Origin: CAWIJJ01 sp963836405
GTDB lineage: Bacteria > Acidobacteriota > Terriglobia > Bryobacterales > Bryobacteraceae
DNA: 64,000 nucleotides
Direction of reading: 5' to 3'
Assembly: GCA_963836405.1 (NCBI GenBank)
Contig: CAWIJL010000021.1
Coordinates: 76,234-140,233, forward strand
Shown: piece by piece, positions 33,115 through 42,799 of the stretch
Layout: every line of letters begins with the position of its first letter
Position numbering within the stretch: the first letter of the stretch is position 1
Made by a program: the position numbers and the translations under genes
The notes under the pieces: generated by a model
Told to the model about the DNA's origin: nothing
The model's input: the letters and a program-made list of their open reading frames with translations, nothing else
The model's database searches: none

Positions 33115-35223
33115 CTACCGGCTCAAGGTTTTGGCCAGGTACTCCGCAATAATCTTGAGTTCCGCGTCCGTCGCGCGAGCGCCGCGCGCCGCCATGTTCC
33201 GGACCACCGCATTCCAGTCTGGTGCACTCATCCGCTGGCTAGTGACGACTTCCATTGCGTGACACCCGGACCCGCAGGTCCTTTCCACCAGCGCCTTCTC
33301 CCCTCCCGCGGGTGGCGCCGCCACGGCAGGTTCACCGTCTTTTGACTCCACCGTCCGGCCGGATCGCGCCCTGTCGATGGCCGCCGTCACCGCTGCCGGC
33401 AGCGGCTTGCGCGGAGCGTCCGGGAGGGCGAAAGCCATCAACGCATTGCCCGTGGGCCCGCCGAAGAAGCCGCCGCCGCCGCCCGCCATCAGCGCCACGT
33501 ACTGCCGCCCGTCCCTGCCCATGTACGTGATCGGGCTCGTGTAACCGCTGGCCTCCAGCTTTTCCTCCCACAGCAGCTTGCCCGACTTGGAGTCGAACGC
33601 GCGAAAGCGGGCATCGTTCGTGGCCGCAATCCACACAATGCCGCCCCCTGTGGCGATGCTGCCGCCCAGGTTCAGCGCGCCGGTATCGTGCACGCCCAGC
33701 GATTCGAGCGCTTCCGTTTTGCCCAAAACCGAACGCCATGCCACCTCGCCCGAGGCCAGGTCCACCGCGATCATCTCTCCAAACGGAGGATTCTGGCAAG
33801 GGATGTGCGTCTCGCGATTCCAGAATCGCGCATACGATCCGTACGCCGACGTTCGCGCGTAGCTTCCGCCGCGCTGCTCCAGGTGCCCCCATTGCGCAAC
33901 GTTCATGAGGTTCACGAACAGCAAGCCCAGCTTGGGGTCCACCGAAACCCCACCCCAATTGCCCCCGCCCAGTGTGCTGGGGAAGAAGACCGCGTTGCCC
34001 TCGAGAGGCAGCGGCGTGTAGGCGGCGCCGAATTTCATTCCGTTGCTTTCGAACAGATCCTTGCAAAACCGCGCGTGCTCGGGAGAGCGGTCGTACAGGT
34101 CCTGCGGCCCGAAATTCATCTTGGCCAGCGGAGGCGGCTTCACCGGAAAGGGCTGCGTCTTCGCCGTCGCTTCTCCGGGCACTTCCGATTGCGGCACCGG
34201 CCGTTCTTCCACACCGTAGACCGGTTCGCCCGTGACCCGGTCGAACACGAACAGCATCCCCATCTTGGTAATCTGCGCGACCGCCGGAATCGCGCGCCCC
34301 CCGCGCCGCAGGTCGAACAACGCGGGAGGCGCCGCCAGGTCGTAATCCCAAAGGTCGTGATGGACCAGTTGGCGGTGCCATTTCACGATCCCTGTGCGGG
34401 CGTCCAGCGCAACCAGCGAATTACCGTACAGGTTGTCGCCCAAGCGGTCGCCGCCGTAGAAATCCGAAGTCGGAGAACCGATCGGCGCGTACACGATGCC
34501 GCGCTGCACGTCCACCGTGAAGAACCCCCACACGTTGGTCCCCGAACGGTTCTTCCAGCCATCCGCCGGCCACGTCTCCGAGCCCGGCTCGCCGGGTCGC
34601 GGGACCGTGTGAAACGTCCACCGCAGCGCGCCTGTCCTCGCATCCCAGCCGCGAATGTCGCCATACGCGCCGGTGCTCGGCGAGCCCTCCGTGTTGTTGC
34701 CGCCAGTCACCACGATGTCGCCAAACACCGCAGGCGGCGATTGCAAAGTGAAACGCGCGTCCTCCAGGTCGCCGAGCACGCCTTTCTTGAGGTCCACCCG
34801 GCCTTCGTTTCCAAACCCCGGAGCGGGCTTTCCGTTCACCGCATCGAGGGCCAGCAGGAACGATCCGTTGCCGGTGAAGATGCGCGGATGCAAGCCGCCG
34901 GATCCCGGCCAATACGCCACCCCTCGCAGCGAGACGGGGGCGGCAGCATACTTCCACAGCAGGTCGCCGGTTTCGGGCGCCAAGGCGTACACTCCATCGG
35001 GCGCCGTTAGGTACATCACGCCGTTCACCACTACCGGGACAGCCTGCGACCCCGGCTTGTCCACACGAAACACCCATGCCGGCTTCAGCCGCCCCACATT
35101 ACCGGCGTGTATCTGGCTCAATGGGGAATATCGCATGGCGCCCGGGTCGTTGCCGTACGCCGGCCAGTCCGTCTGCGCGAAAGCGCCGGCTCCGAGCAGC
35201 AGAATAAGCGGGAACTTGAGCAT
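33115..35223 (-). CDS. PQQ-dependent dehydrogenase with C-terminal cytochrome c domain
   Basis: The 702-aa periplasmic quinohaemoprotein has a signal peptide (KFPLILLLGAGAFA). It continues as an eight-blade propeller starting WPAYGNDPGAMRYSPLSQI, with W-docking type motifs (GIVKWHRQLVHHDLWDYDLA, GQYVALMAGGGGG-like, SGEVAWRSVLG). A one-haem cytochrome tail contains CGSGCH and a later Met (VRNM) as possible axial ligand. It oxidises an alcohol or aldose and passes electrons to the respiratory chain; the substrate is unknown. It lies downstream of the monooxygenase/TIGR03437 gene (20-bp gap), so they may be co-expressed. Confidence 0.9.
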   Translation of the reverse strand: MLKFPLILLLGAGAFAQTDWPAYGNDPGAMRYSPLSQIHAGNVGRLKPAWVFRVDKPGSQAVPVVVNGVMYLTAPDGVYALAPETGDLLWKYAAAPVSLRGVAYWPGSGGLHPRIFTGNGSFLLALDAVNGKPAPGFGNEGRVDLKKGVLGDLEDARFTLQSPPAVFGDIVVTGGNNTEGSPSTGAYGDIRGWDARTGALRWTFHTVPRPGEPGSETWPADGWKNRSGTNVWGFFTVDVQRGIVYAPIGSPTSDFYGGDRLGDNLYGNSLVALDARTGIVKWHRQLVHHDLWDYDLAAPPALFDLRRGGRAIPAVAQITKMGMLFVFDRVTGEPVYGVEERPVPQSEVPGEATAKTQPFPVKPPPLAKMNFGPQDLYDRSPEHARFCKDLFESNGMKFGAAYTPLPLEGNAVFFPSTLGGGNWGGVSVDPKLGLLFVNLMNVAQWGHLEQRGGSYARTSAYGSYARFWNRETHIPCQNPPFGEMIAVDLASGEVAWRSVLGKTEALESLGVHDTGALNLGGSIATGGGIVWIAATNDARFRAFDSKSGKLLWEEKLEASGYTSPITYMGRDGRQYVALMAGGGGGFFGGPTGNALMAFALPDAPRKPLPAAVTAAIDRARSGRTVESKDGEPAVAAPPAGGEKALVERTCGSGCHAMEVVTSQRMSAPDWNAVVRNMAARGARATDAELKIIAEYLAKTLSR

Positions 35224-35242
35224 TTCGATTTCCTTGCCGGGC

Positions 35243-37295
35243 TTACTTCACCACGAGCGTGATTCCCGGCTGGCTTCTCGCATCACCCACCTGCACCTCC
35301 ACCAGCGCTTCGCCGGCCGGAATTTCCGCCGGTATCCGCGCGTTCACCTGGAAGAGGCCGGCGGTCTGCCCCGGGGCGGCTCCTGCATACGTGACCTCGG
35401 CCGATTGTCCGCCGATGCGCACCTGCACCGGCAACTTCGGCTTCGCAAGCGCATCCGCTGTGGCGATCCGGCCATCGACTCCGCCCGGCTCGGTCTGCCC
35501 CTCGCCGGTGGCGTAGATGGAGACCACCGAACCCCTGACAGCGGGCGCCGTCGTGGCGTTCACGGTGACGCCGTCCTCGTTGAGAATCGCGCCTTGCCCG
35601 CTGCCCGTGTAATCGGCCGAAAAGACCGACGGCGCCACCGCCGCAACCGGAAAAGCGACCGTATCGGAAGTGAAGTTGCCGTTTCGGACCTGCACCTGCG
35701 TGCCCGCTTTGCCGTCCACCGCATACGGTACGATGGCTGCCACCTGCCCTGCCGACGTGTACAAAAGCGGTGCTGGCATGCCGTCGAACAAAACCTCGGT
35801 GCCTCCCAGGCTCGTCGCCAGCCGCCCGTCCGGACCGAGCTGTGCTCCGTCGTTTGCCGAGCCCAGCCGCGATCCATACAGCACGACGATCTTTCCCGGG
35901 GTGACCGCTCCGGGTCGGCCGCTGGCCCCGTCCACCAGTCCGGAACTGACGAACAGCGGCCGGTTGCCCACCTGCGGCGGCGCGGCAAGAATGTAGGCCA
36001 CAGTCGCGGTTCGCAGCACGTCGATTTCCGCGGCCTTGCGCGGAACCACGGACAAAATCAGGCTGCCCATCTCATCGGTCGATTGCTCGCCCCAGGTCAC
36101 TCGTTTGGGCGGATTGTTCGGATTCCGGAAGTTGTCCGCCGAGTTATCGTAAATCAGCTCGCCGTCGATGCGCGTACCTCTTGGGCAGCGGCAACAGGCT
36201 CGCGAACTGATACTGGTCCTGCCAGTTGAAATCCCAGTCGCGGATCCAGAGCAGAATCCTGACCTCGCCCGATGGCAGCGTGGCCGTGAGCTTCGCCTCC
36301 CGCGCGAGATAGTGCGCATGCGCCGTGACCCCGACCGCATCGACGTCGGCCGGAATCGTGAACGAGCCGCGCAGTTTGTAGTCCCGCATGCCGGCGGGTA
36401 TGTCGATGTTTGCGCGGATACCGAAAAAGGCGGGTGCCTGAAGCTGCGTGAGATCGCGCGCGGGCTTGGGTCCGAAATAGAGCCCGACCACCGTCTTTTC
36501 CGCCTGCGAGAGTCCGTTCGGATGAAAGTGCGTTTGTAGCAGCAGGTCCGCACCCTTGCGCAAGGGCAGGGCGATGCCCTCCGGCAGGAATGCGGGCGTC
36601 GTGCCCGGTACCCAGCCCCCCAGACCCCCGGTAAGCGCCGTAATCGGATCGCCCGCCTGAACCGTGAAGATCGCGCCCAGCCCCGGAAAGCCCGGTTTGC
36701 CGTCGCGGCCGTCCTGTGCCCGCGCCGCCCCCGTGGTGTCGGTGAAGAACAGGACGTGGTGGACCACGCCGCGCGCCGACGGCTTCAGTTCGATGGCTTT
36801 GACCCACTTGTCCTCGCTGAGCCCGGTTGGCAGGACAAAATTCCGGTAAATATCCGGTCCATCGGCGGGAACGGCGAAGCCGGCGGGCATTTCCAACACC
36901 AGGTCCGGCGTGCCGAGTTGCCATCCGTCCGCGAACGCAGGCATCTGCGGCAGCCGCGCGGGATCGCCTTCCGGGGCGCCCTCCGCCACCCATTGGCGGA
37001 TCAGCTCGATCTGTTCCGCTGTCAGCCTCCGCTCGTCCCGATAGGGAACCCAACCCGGCTCCGGTTTCCAGGGCGGCATGTACCGCGACCCGACCACTGC
37101 CGCGATCGTGGCTGCCCGCCGGCGCACTTCCTCGTAAGTAGTGAGCGGGAAAGGCGCCACCTGCCCGATTCGGTGGCACTTTACGCAGTTATTGAAAATG
37201 ATGGGTGCGACGTGTTCGGAGAAGGTGACATCCTGACCCTGGCATAGCCCCGTGTGCGCGAACAGGAACGGAAACAGAAACAACAGGCGACGCAT
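35243..37295 (-). pseudogene. Copper type II monooxygenase-like protein fused to TIGR03437, split by a frameshift near 36178
   Basis: The first frame (37295 to about 36180) encodes a signal peptide, a c-type haem segment (NNCVKCHRIGQVAPFPL) and the copper monooxygenase-type fold, with GVVHHVLFFTDTTG and VTAHAHYLAREAKL as copper-ligand motifs. At SLLPLPK the reading moves to another frame that continues G-T-R-I-D-G-E-L-I-Y-D-N and KRVTWGEQSTDEMGSL, normal family sequence, then VNARIPAEIPAG in a full TIGR03437 domain. Removing one A from AAGAGGT near 36178 restores a single product of about 684 residues. A start at 37313 is also possible. It is either a pseudogene or a sequence error. Confidence 0.8.
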
Positions 37296-37351
37296 ATTCC
37301 CCCAAGTGCTCATGCCAGTATCGCCCGCGAACGGAAATGGCGCAACACGCC

Positions 37352-37381
37352 TTCATAGGCCCGCCGGTGCCCGTATATAAT
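37352..37381 (+). promoter_or_regulatory. Candidate promoter of the isomerase gene, nearly leaderless
   Basis: TTCATA (37352-37357) and TATAAT (37376-37381) are spaced by 18 bp. The -10 box ends seven bases before ATG 37389, so the transcript would begin at the start codon or within a base or two of it. Confidence 0.5.
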
Positions 37382-37388
37382 CGAATCC

Positions 37389-38315
37389 ATGACCAGGCGT
37401 GAATGGGTTGCCGCGGGACTGGCGCTTGCCGGCACTGCTTTCGGAAAGAGCCGCATCGATAAATCCAGGCTCAGCGCAATTACCGACGAAATCGGCAAGA
37501 CTCCGGACGATGCCATCGCATTCGCTCACCAGTACGGTCTTCAGTTCGTCGAAATCCGCAACCCTGCCGGCAGCAGGCAGGAATACTTCACGCTTCCCGA
37601 AGCGCAGATCAAGGCGGACGCCCTGCGTTTCGCACGCGAAGGACTCAAGGTTTCATTCGTCAACACCAGCCTGATGAAGTTCACCTGGCCCGGCATGGAG
37701 GCCGCGCGCCGGCGGCAGGAAACTCCGGAGGCCCGCGATAAGCGCCTGGCGGCCGAGCAGGTCCGCTGGGATAACCGTATGCAGGATCTCCAGAAGGCCC
37801 TCACCTGCGCCCAGATCATGGGCTGCGACAAAGTCCGCATCTTTACCGGGTCGCGGGTGGAGGATCCGCAAACCGTTTTCCCCAGAGTCGTCGATACGAT
37901 CGGCGAAATGGCCAGGCAGGCCGATAAGCAAAAAATCCATCTGCTCGTCGAGAACGAAGCTTCGCAGAACGTCGCCACTTCGGCGGAACTCGCCGGCGTC
38001 GTCAACGCGATCCCCGATAAATGGGTGGGGCTCAACTGGGACCCCGACAACGCCTTCGGCAAAGAGGTGGCGTATCCGGACGGGTACTCCCTGCTGCCCA
38101 AAAAGCGAATTCTGAACGTGCAGATCAAGGGTCACAACATCATGCCCAAGGCCGCGGGACTGCTCGACTGGAAGACGATCTTCGTGGCGCTCGACAAAGA
38201 CGGGTACGCCGGCAAGTTCGGCCTCGAGACCCATATCTTCGACGGAACGCTCATCGAGGCGGCTCACGTCTCGATGGGTGAAATGGTGCGCATCGTCGGC
38301 GAGCTCTCCAGATGA
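37389..38315 (+). CDS. Sugar-phosphate isomerase/epimerase-like TIM-barrel protein (exported)
   Basis: The 308-aa protein has a short RR-type leader (MTRREWVAAGLALAGTAFG) and an AP-endonuclease-2 type TIM barrel: HQYGLQFVEIRNPAG, AREGLKVSFVNTSLMK, MGCDKVRIFTGSR, IHLLVENEASQNV (metal Glu), VGLNWDPDNAF (metal Asp), ILNVQIKGHNI and FGLETHIFDG. Family members isomerise sugars or cyclitols with a divalent metal; export by Tat is common among acidobacterial and planctomycete copies. Its stop overlaps the next start by ATGA. The promoter sits just upstream. Confidence 0.88.
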   Translation: MTRREWVAAGLALAGTAFGKSRIDKSRLSAITDEIGKTPDDAIAFAHQYGLQFVEIRNPAGSRQEYFTLPEAQIKADALRFAREGLKVSFVNTSLMKFTWPGMEAARRRQETPEARDKRLAAEQVRWDNRMQDLQKALTCAQIMGCDKVRIFTGSRVEDPQTVFPRVVDTIGEMARQADKQKIHLLVENEASQNVATSAELAGVVNAIPDKWVGLNWDPDNAFGKEVAYPDGYSLLPKKRILNVQIKGHNIMPKAAGLLDWKTIFVALDKDGYAGKFGLETHIFDGTLIEAAHVSMGEMVRIVGELSR

Positions 38316-38800
38316 AGAACCTCCCGCTGGCGGCGTTCGCAATCGGCATCGGCGTGATCGCCATCATTGTCGCGGGAGTCCTCTACATGCAGCGCGGGGC
38401 GCGCATCGGAGTGACCGGAGAGTTCCTGAAAGTTCGCACCGCGCCGCTGGACGACGGCAGTTCGGTGGCCGTGGCCGACTTCCGCTTTCACAACCCGGGC
38501 AAACTGCTCATGGTGGTCCGCGGCGTGACCCTGGTGATGGAAGACAAATCCGGCAACCGCATCGAAGGAACAACCGTGGCGGAGGCGGACGCCAAGAGGA
38601 TGTTCGACGCGCTTCCTCTTCTGGGTCAGAAGTACAACACCACCCTGATGACCCGCGATCGCATCCCTTCCGGTGCCACCGAGGATCGCATGGTGGCGGC
38701 GCGCTTCGAGATGCCGGAATCGAAGCTTCAGGAACGCCAACGTTTTCTGGTGCGAATCGAAGATGTGGACGGACCCGTTTCGGAGCTGACCGAAAAGTAG
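38312..38800 (+). CDS. Membrane-anchored protein of unknown function
   Basis: The 162-aa protein has a single N-terminal anchor (LAAFAIGIGVIAIIVAGVLY) followed by a probable beta-sandwich domain (GVTGEFLKVRTAPLDDGSSV, VADFRFHNPGKLLMVVRGVT, RMVAARFEMPESKL). The pattern resembles LEA/Ig-like periplasmic domains, but I cannot name the family. It is translationally coupled (ATGA) to the upstream isomerase-like gene, which suggests shared expression rather than an obvious shared function. It is convergent with the M1 peptidase gene. Confidence 0.75.
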   Translation: MKNLPLAAFAIGIGVIAIIVAGVLYMQRGARIGVTGEFLKVRTAPLDDGSSVAVADFRFHNPGKLLMVVRGVTLVMEDKSGNRIEGTTVAEADAKRMFDALPLLGQKYNTTLMTRDRIPSGATEDRMVAARFEMPESKLQERQRFLVRIEDVDGPVSELTEK

Positions 38801-38816
38801 CGTTTTTGCGCGCCTT

Positions 38817-41207
38817 CTACCGCCGCAAAACGGCCCTATGGGGATCCAGCGTCACCTTCAGCGCCGCCTGCTTCAGATTCACCGTAAACGCAACCGGCGA
38901 ACTGCCGGAACGGACCCATTCGGTTACCGCGCGGCCGCGGGCGAGTTGTATCTCCACGGGCACCAACGCGCCGAAATCGTCGTCCACGTCGGACTGCGTC
39001 AGCGTGCCCACCACTTTCACGTTCGGCGCCTTGCCCTTCACCGAGTAGTTGAGCTTGAGCGCGGGAACACCCGTGCCGTAAACCCACTGCTCGAAGAATT
39101 CCTCCAGTTGCGCATCGTCGGATTTGGGCGGAAGGTATTTCGCGGCCAGCACGCGGAACTGCTCCGTCGTGATTTCTTTCCGATCGTAGGTTTTGGCCAG
39201 GTCGGCGAGCATCGCCATGAACCGCTCGTCGCCCATGCGTCGCCGCAGCATATGCAGGATCCAGGAGCCTTTTCCGTACGTGATCGCCCGCCAGGCGCGC
39301 GGCTCGAGCGAGTTTTCGAGGCGTGTTCCGAGCACGATCGGACCGGCTGCATCCACCATCGTGCCGGCTTCGTTGGTTTCCAGCAGTCCGTCCCGGTAGG
39401 CATCCAGCAGTTGGTCTGTGCGGCTCTCCGCGCCCCGCCTCTTCTCGAGGTACAGAAGCGCGGAATAGTTGGCCAGCGCCTCCATCAGCCAGTAGTCCCG
39501 GTAAGTTGCCGCTGTCACACGGTTGCCCCACCACTGGTGCGCCACCTCATGGGCCTGAAGCACCTCGGCAAAGAAGATATCCTGTACGTCCGCCCGGCTG
39601 TTGGCCGTGCGGACCGGCGGCTTGAGGTAAGAGAGCGTGGAAAGATAGATGATTCCGGGGAAGCCTTGCCCGAACGTTCCCGGAATGGGAGCGACGGTGA
39701 GGTGCGGCAGCGCCGGTGGGCCGAACTTCAGCGTCATGAACTCCATCGCCGAAGCCACTTCCGAGGCGAGAGTGCGGAGCCGGTCGGTGGGATTTGGCGC
39801 GGGCGGCAGGATCACCGCGGTAGTGAGCCTGTCGGGCACCCGCCGGTCGGGCAGCGAGGGAAGCATCGGCACGGTCTGCGGCTTGGGCTGTAGGGCCCGC
39901 TCCAGCGCGTGATTCGCGTAGACGTCCACCACGTAGCCGCCCTTCTCCACGCGCTCGTGGGCATAGTTGCCCAGGTTGAAGCCGGCCATGCGGATGGGGG
40001 CGGGTGTGCGCCGTCTGGTGATTCGCCACTCGCCTTCGGTGCGGTCGTCCACCACGTCACCGGGAGTCACAAGGTCCAGGTCGGCTGGGTAACGGAATTG
40101 AAGATCGTAGGAAGCGAACGCCAGGCCGTGCGAGGGGTACCAGTTGCCGCGGGCGCTGACAAAGAAGACGCGGTCGCCGGCTTCGAAGATCACTTTTCCC
40201 GAGTGATGGAAGACAAACTCGTACTCGCGGCCGGCACGCAGCGGTTCGGGGGGCACCACCAGGAAGAGCACGTTGCCGCCGCGCGCGAGGTCCTGGCGCA
40301 GTGAGTCCCGCTGCAGCACCTCGGCGGGCTGGCCGTCCACCGTGACTTCGCTGACGTGCATGTCCGGAGTGATGTCGAAGGCCGCCGTCAGCAGGCCGTC
40401 CGTGTCCGACGTGACCTTCACGCGCGTGGTGGCTTTCAGCGTGAGATCCGGTTCCACCGTGGCTTCAATCCGGAAATCCCGGAGCGTCAGGTCCGGCGGC
40501 TCGCGCTTCGGGTTCTGCCGCGCGGCGCGCGAAGGAAAACTCGTCCACGTGTCGAAGAACGTCCGCTCGTTGCGGGTGACCACCTGCCCCGCAAAGATCT
40601 GCTCCGGACTCTCGGGATCGTACACCAGGTCGAAATTGCCGCGTTGCGTGCCGTGCAGCAGTGCCGCGAACAATCCGGCCTTGTGCCCCGGACCGTCCAT
40701 CAGGTCCAACGTCAGGCGCGTCTGGTAGCTGGCGCCGAGATTACGCAGGACCGGCGTCCACTCTTCATCCAGAAGGGGCGCCACCTCCGGCGACTTCCTG
40801 TTCCCCGGATTCGCGGCGATCTGTTCCTGAAGCAACTCGAAATCGTCACCCGTGAACAAAAACAGGCCGCCTCGAAAATGCTCGTCGAGCGTCGGAGAAG
40901 CGATGTAGTGTGCCAGCGAAACCCGTTCGGCCCGGTTGGGAGGCAGCAGCAGCACCTCTGCGTCCCCACCCTCCACGTCCGCCACGAAAACCGCCGCAAT
41001 CCGCCTGCCGTGCACCGGCTGGCTGAAAATCAGGTGTCCGTCGTTCAAGTATATTTTGATGTCCTGCTTGACGATGTTGAGGTCGCGGACCCGGTAGCAT
41101 TCCTCGCGGTCGAACGAGTTCTCTCGAATCGCGCGGGCCACGTCCGCGGCCGAAGCCGCCGGGGCGGGAAGAGGCAGCAGGAGGAGGGCCGCAAAGAGCC
41201 ATCGCAT
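38817..41207 (-). CDS. M1-family aminopeptidase-like protein (exported)
   Basis: The 796-aa protein has a signal peptide (LFAALLLLPLPAPAASA), a long N-terminal beta region, and a catalytic domain with LQAHEVAHQWWGNRVTAATY (HExxH zinc motif) and LMEALANYSALLYLE, supplying the third ligand Glu 18 residues after the motif. The GAMEN substrate motif is not conserved in its usual form, so exopeptidase specificity is uncertain. The C-terminal part (EEFFEQWVYGTGVPALKLNY) matches the ERAP1-like end of bacterial M1 proteins. It degrades peptides outside the cytosol, by family inference. It is divergent from the FAH-family gene. Confidence 0.9.
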   Translation of the reverse strand: MRWLFAALLLLPLPAPAASAADVARAIRENSFDREECYRVRDLNIVKQDIKIYLNDGHLIFSQPVHGRRIAAVFVADVEGGDAEVLLLPPNRAERVSLAHYIASPTLDEHFRGGLFLFTGDDFELLQEQIAANPGNRKSPEVAPLLDEEWTPVLRNLGASYQTRLTLDLMDGPGHKAGLFAALLHGTQRGNFDLVYDPESPEQIFAGQVVTRNERTFFDTWTSFPSRAARQNPKREPPDLTLRDFRIEATVEPDLTLKATTRVKVTSDTDGLLTAAFDITPDMHVSEVTVDGQPAEVLQRDSLRQDLARGGNVLFLVVPPEPLRAGREYEFVFHHSGKVIFEAGDRVFFVSARGNWYPSHGLAFASYDLQFRYPADLDLVTPGDVVDDRTEGEWRITRRRTPAPIRMAGFNLGNYAHERVEKGGYVVDVYANHALERALQPKPQTVPMLPSLPDRRVPDRLTTAVILPPAPNPTDRLRTLASEVASAMEFMTLKFGPPALPHLTVAPIPGTFGQGFPGIIYLSTLSYLKPPVRTANSRADVQDIFFAEVLQAHEVAHQWWGNRVTAATYRDYWLMEALANYSALLYLEKRRGAESRTDQLLDAYRDGLLETNEAGTMVDAAGPIVLGTRLENSLEPRAWRAITYGKGSWILHMLRRRMGDERFMAMLADLAKTYDRKEITTEQFRVLAAKYLPPKSDDAQLEEFFEQWVYGTGVPALKLNYSVKGKAPNVKVVGTLTQSDVDDDFGALVPVEIQLARGRAVTEWVRSGSSPVAFTVNLKQAALKVTLDPHRAVLRR

Positions 41208-41271
41208 GCTTACAGTCTACTCCGAGGAGCTACACTCAAAAGGCGCGGACATTTCCGGCGGAGAGTTCGAT

Positions 41272-42126
41272 TTGCGATTGGTGACTTTTGAGCGCGAAGG
41301 ATACGACGAGCCCGGGGTGCTCGTCGGCGACGAGGTGATCGGGATTGGCGATGCCGGCTTCGATGACGTGATATCCGTGATCGCCGGCGGCGCCGATGCG
41401 CGCGACCGGGTGATGCGATGGATCGGCAGCCCCCCGGGCCGCGAGCGCCTGGATGCATCCGGCGTGCGGCTGCGCGCCCCCATTCCGAGGCCGCCCAAGC
41501 TGATCTGCGTGGGCCTGAATTACCGCGATCACGCCGAGGAGTCGAAGCTGCCGATTCCGGAGGTGCCCACCATCTTCGCCAAATTTCCGACCGCCGTGAT
41601 CGGCCCGGGCCAGGCCATCGTGCTCCCCAGGAACTCGACCAAGCCGGACTATGAAGCCGAGTTCGCCTTCGTCATCGGCAAGGGCGGCCGCCACATTCCC
41701 GCCGAACGATGGGCCGATCACGTGTTCGGCTACACCATGCTAAACGACGTGAGCGCGCGCGATTTCCAGATGGCGACCAGCCAGTGGATGATCGGCAAGA
41801 CCTTCGACACCTTCGCGCCCATGGGACCCGCCGTGGTGACCGCCGACGAGATCGCCGACCCGCACAACCTGGACATCTCGCTGACCCTGAGCGGCGAAGT
41901 GCTGCAACAATCGAACACGCGAAACCTGATCTTCCGCGTGCCCGAATTGGTGGCCTATCTGTCCAGCGTCTTCACCCTCGAGCCCGGCGATGTCGTCTCG
42001 ACCGGTACCCCCTCCGGCGTGGGCTTCGCCCGCAAGCCGCCGCGCTGGTTGAAAGACGGCGATGAAGCGGTCGTCCGCGTGGCCGGTTTGGGAGAGCTCT
42101 CGAATCCGGTGGTTGCCGAAGAGTAG
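41272..42126 (+). CDS. Fumarylacetoacetate hydrolase family protein
   Basis: With TTG start at 41272, the 284-aa protein begins LRLVTFEREG as in family members and has GGAGAG six bases upstream; the more distal ATG at 41206 overlaps the divergent M1 start and adds non-conserved residues. The FAH fold shows KLICVGLNYRDHAEES, PTIFAKFPTAVIGPG, PDYEAEFAFVIGKGGR (metal Glu residues), GYTMLNDVSARDFQM, GKTFDTFAPMGPAVV (Lys/Asp) and GDVVSTGTPSGVGFARKPP. It cleaves C-C bonds in acylpyruvates or related catabolites using a divalent metal. The tRNA-Arg gene follows by 22 bp. Confidence 0.92.
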   Translation: MRLVTFEREGYDEPGVLVGDEVIGIGDAGFDDVISVIAGGADARDRVMRWIGSPPGRERLDASGVRLRAPIPRPPKLICVGLNYRDHAEESKLPIPEVPTIFAKFPTAVIGPGQAIVLPRNSTKPDYEAEFAFVIGKGGRHIPAERWADHVFGYTMLNDVSARDFQMATSQWMIGKTFDTFAPMGPAVVTADEIADPHNLDISLTLSGEVLQQSNTRNLIFRVPELVAYLSSVFTLEPGDVVSTGTPSGVGFARKPPRWLKDGDEAVVRVAGLGELSNPVVAEE

Positions 42127-42148
42127 GCTTGCTAGAATCACGGATAGT

Positions 42149-42225
42149 GCGCCCGTAGCTCAGTTGGATAGAGCGGCTGGCTTCGAACCAGTAGGCCGGG
42201 AGTTCGAGTCTCTCCGGGCGCACCA
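42149..42225 (+). tRNA. tRNA-Arg (anticodon TCG), CCA encoded
   Basis: The 7-bp acceptor stem GCGCCCG/CGGGCGC, a D arm TAGCTCAGTTGGATAGAGC, anticodon loop CTTCGAA on stem GCTGG/CCAGT-type, and a T arm with GGTTCGA-like AGTTCGAGT are all present, with discriminator A and CCA at 42223-42225. TAGAAT (42133-42138) eleven bases upstream is a plausible -10. Its 3' 44 bp serve as the attachment site for the accessory segment to the right. Confidence 0.95.
42179..42222 (+). repeat. attL-like direct repeat (3' end of tRNA-Arg)
   Basis: These 44 bp, from the anticodon loop to the discriminator base, recur at 46651-46694 with one mismatch (C to T in the variable region). The tRNA remains intact on this side. 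Confidence 0.85.
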
Positions 42226-42799
42226 GAAACCTCCTTAAGTCAATCACTTCGCTGCCGGCGCCATTTTCTCCGGCGCGGCAGGCCGGGCGGGCGGTATGCC
42301 CAAAAGTATGCCCACCTTCGACTTCTCGTGCCGGTCCATAGCGGTCGCGAATGGTCTGTTCCTGCGGGTGGAGGTAGCGCTTCGTGATGTTCACGTCGGG
42401 GTGCCCGGCGAGGTAGGCGAGCGTCCATGGGTCGATGTGCGGAGCCCAGCGAGTCAGGCACGTGTGGCGTAGCGTGTAGAGCTCGAATCCCTGGAAGCTC
42501 ACGTCGTCGCGTCCGGCCTGCTTTCGGAGGATCTTTGTCGGCTCCTGGATCGCTTTCGCGTCTTGAGACTGGAGGGTTCGATATGGCCGCTCCGCGTGGG
42601 AGCGGCGGAAACCCAACCGGTTGAGCGTCGGCCTTCCGTTGGCGCAGGCTTCCGATCACGGATGCCGGCCTCGCCTTTCGCAAGCGCTGTCCGGTGAGCG
42701 GCTTCCATCTCCTCGGCAACGCGCTTGTTGGTCTGCTTCGTGTTATCGCGAATTACTGTACCACCAGTATTTGCTCTTCGGCTGCTTGTAGACTGCCAT
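42226..42799 (-). pseudogene. Tyrosine integrase remnant
   Basis: From ATG 42799 the start reads AVYKQPKSKYWWY, then a frame change leads to TKQTNKRVAEEMEAAHRTAL and GEAGIRDRKPAPT, the normal phage-integrase N-terminus. About 200 residues are then missing and the sequence rejoins in PTRSGHIEPSSLK. After another frame change come FELYTLRHTCLTRWAPH, WTLAYLAGHPDVNITKRYLH (box II, GH and the catalytic Tyr). The last frame continues antisense through the tRNA (RPERLELPAYWFEASRSI), as seen in integrases whose gene ends at the attachment site. It is inactive. Confidence 0.85.

Noticed and set aside
41972..42240. Integrase frame running antisense through tRNA-Arg into the FAH-family gene
   Set aside because: The translation of the tRNA reverse strand (RPERLELPAYWFEAS) is a known by-product of integrases that end at the attachment site; the part beyond is not a protein domain.
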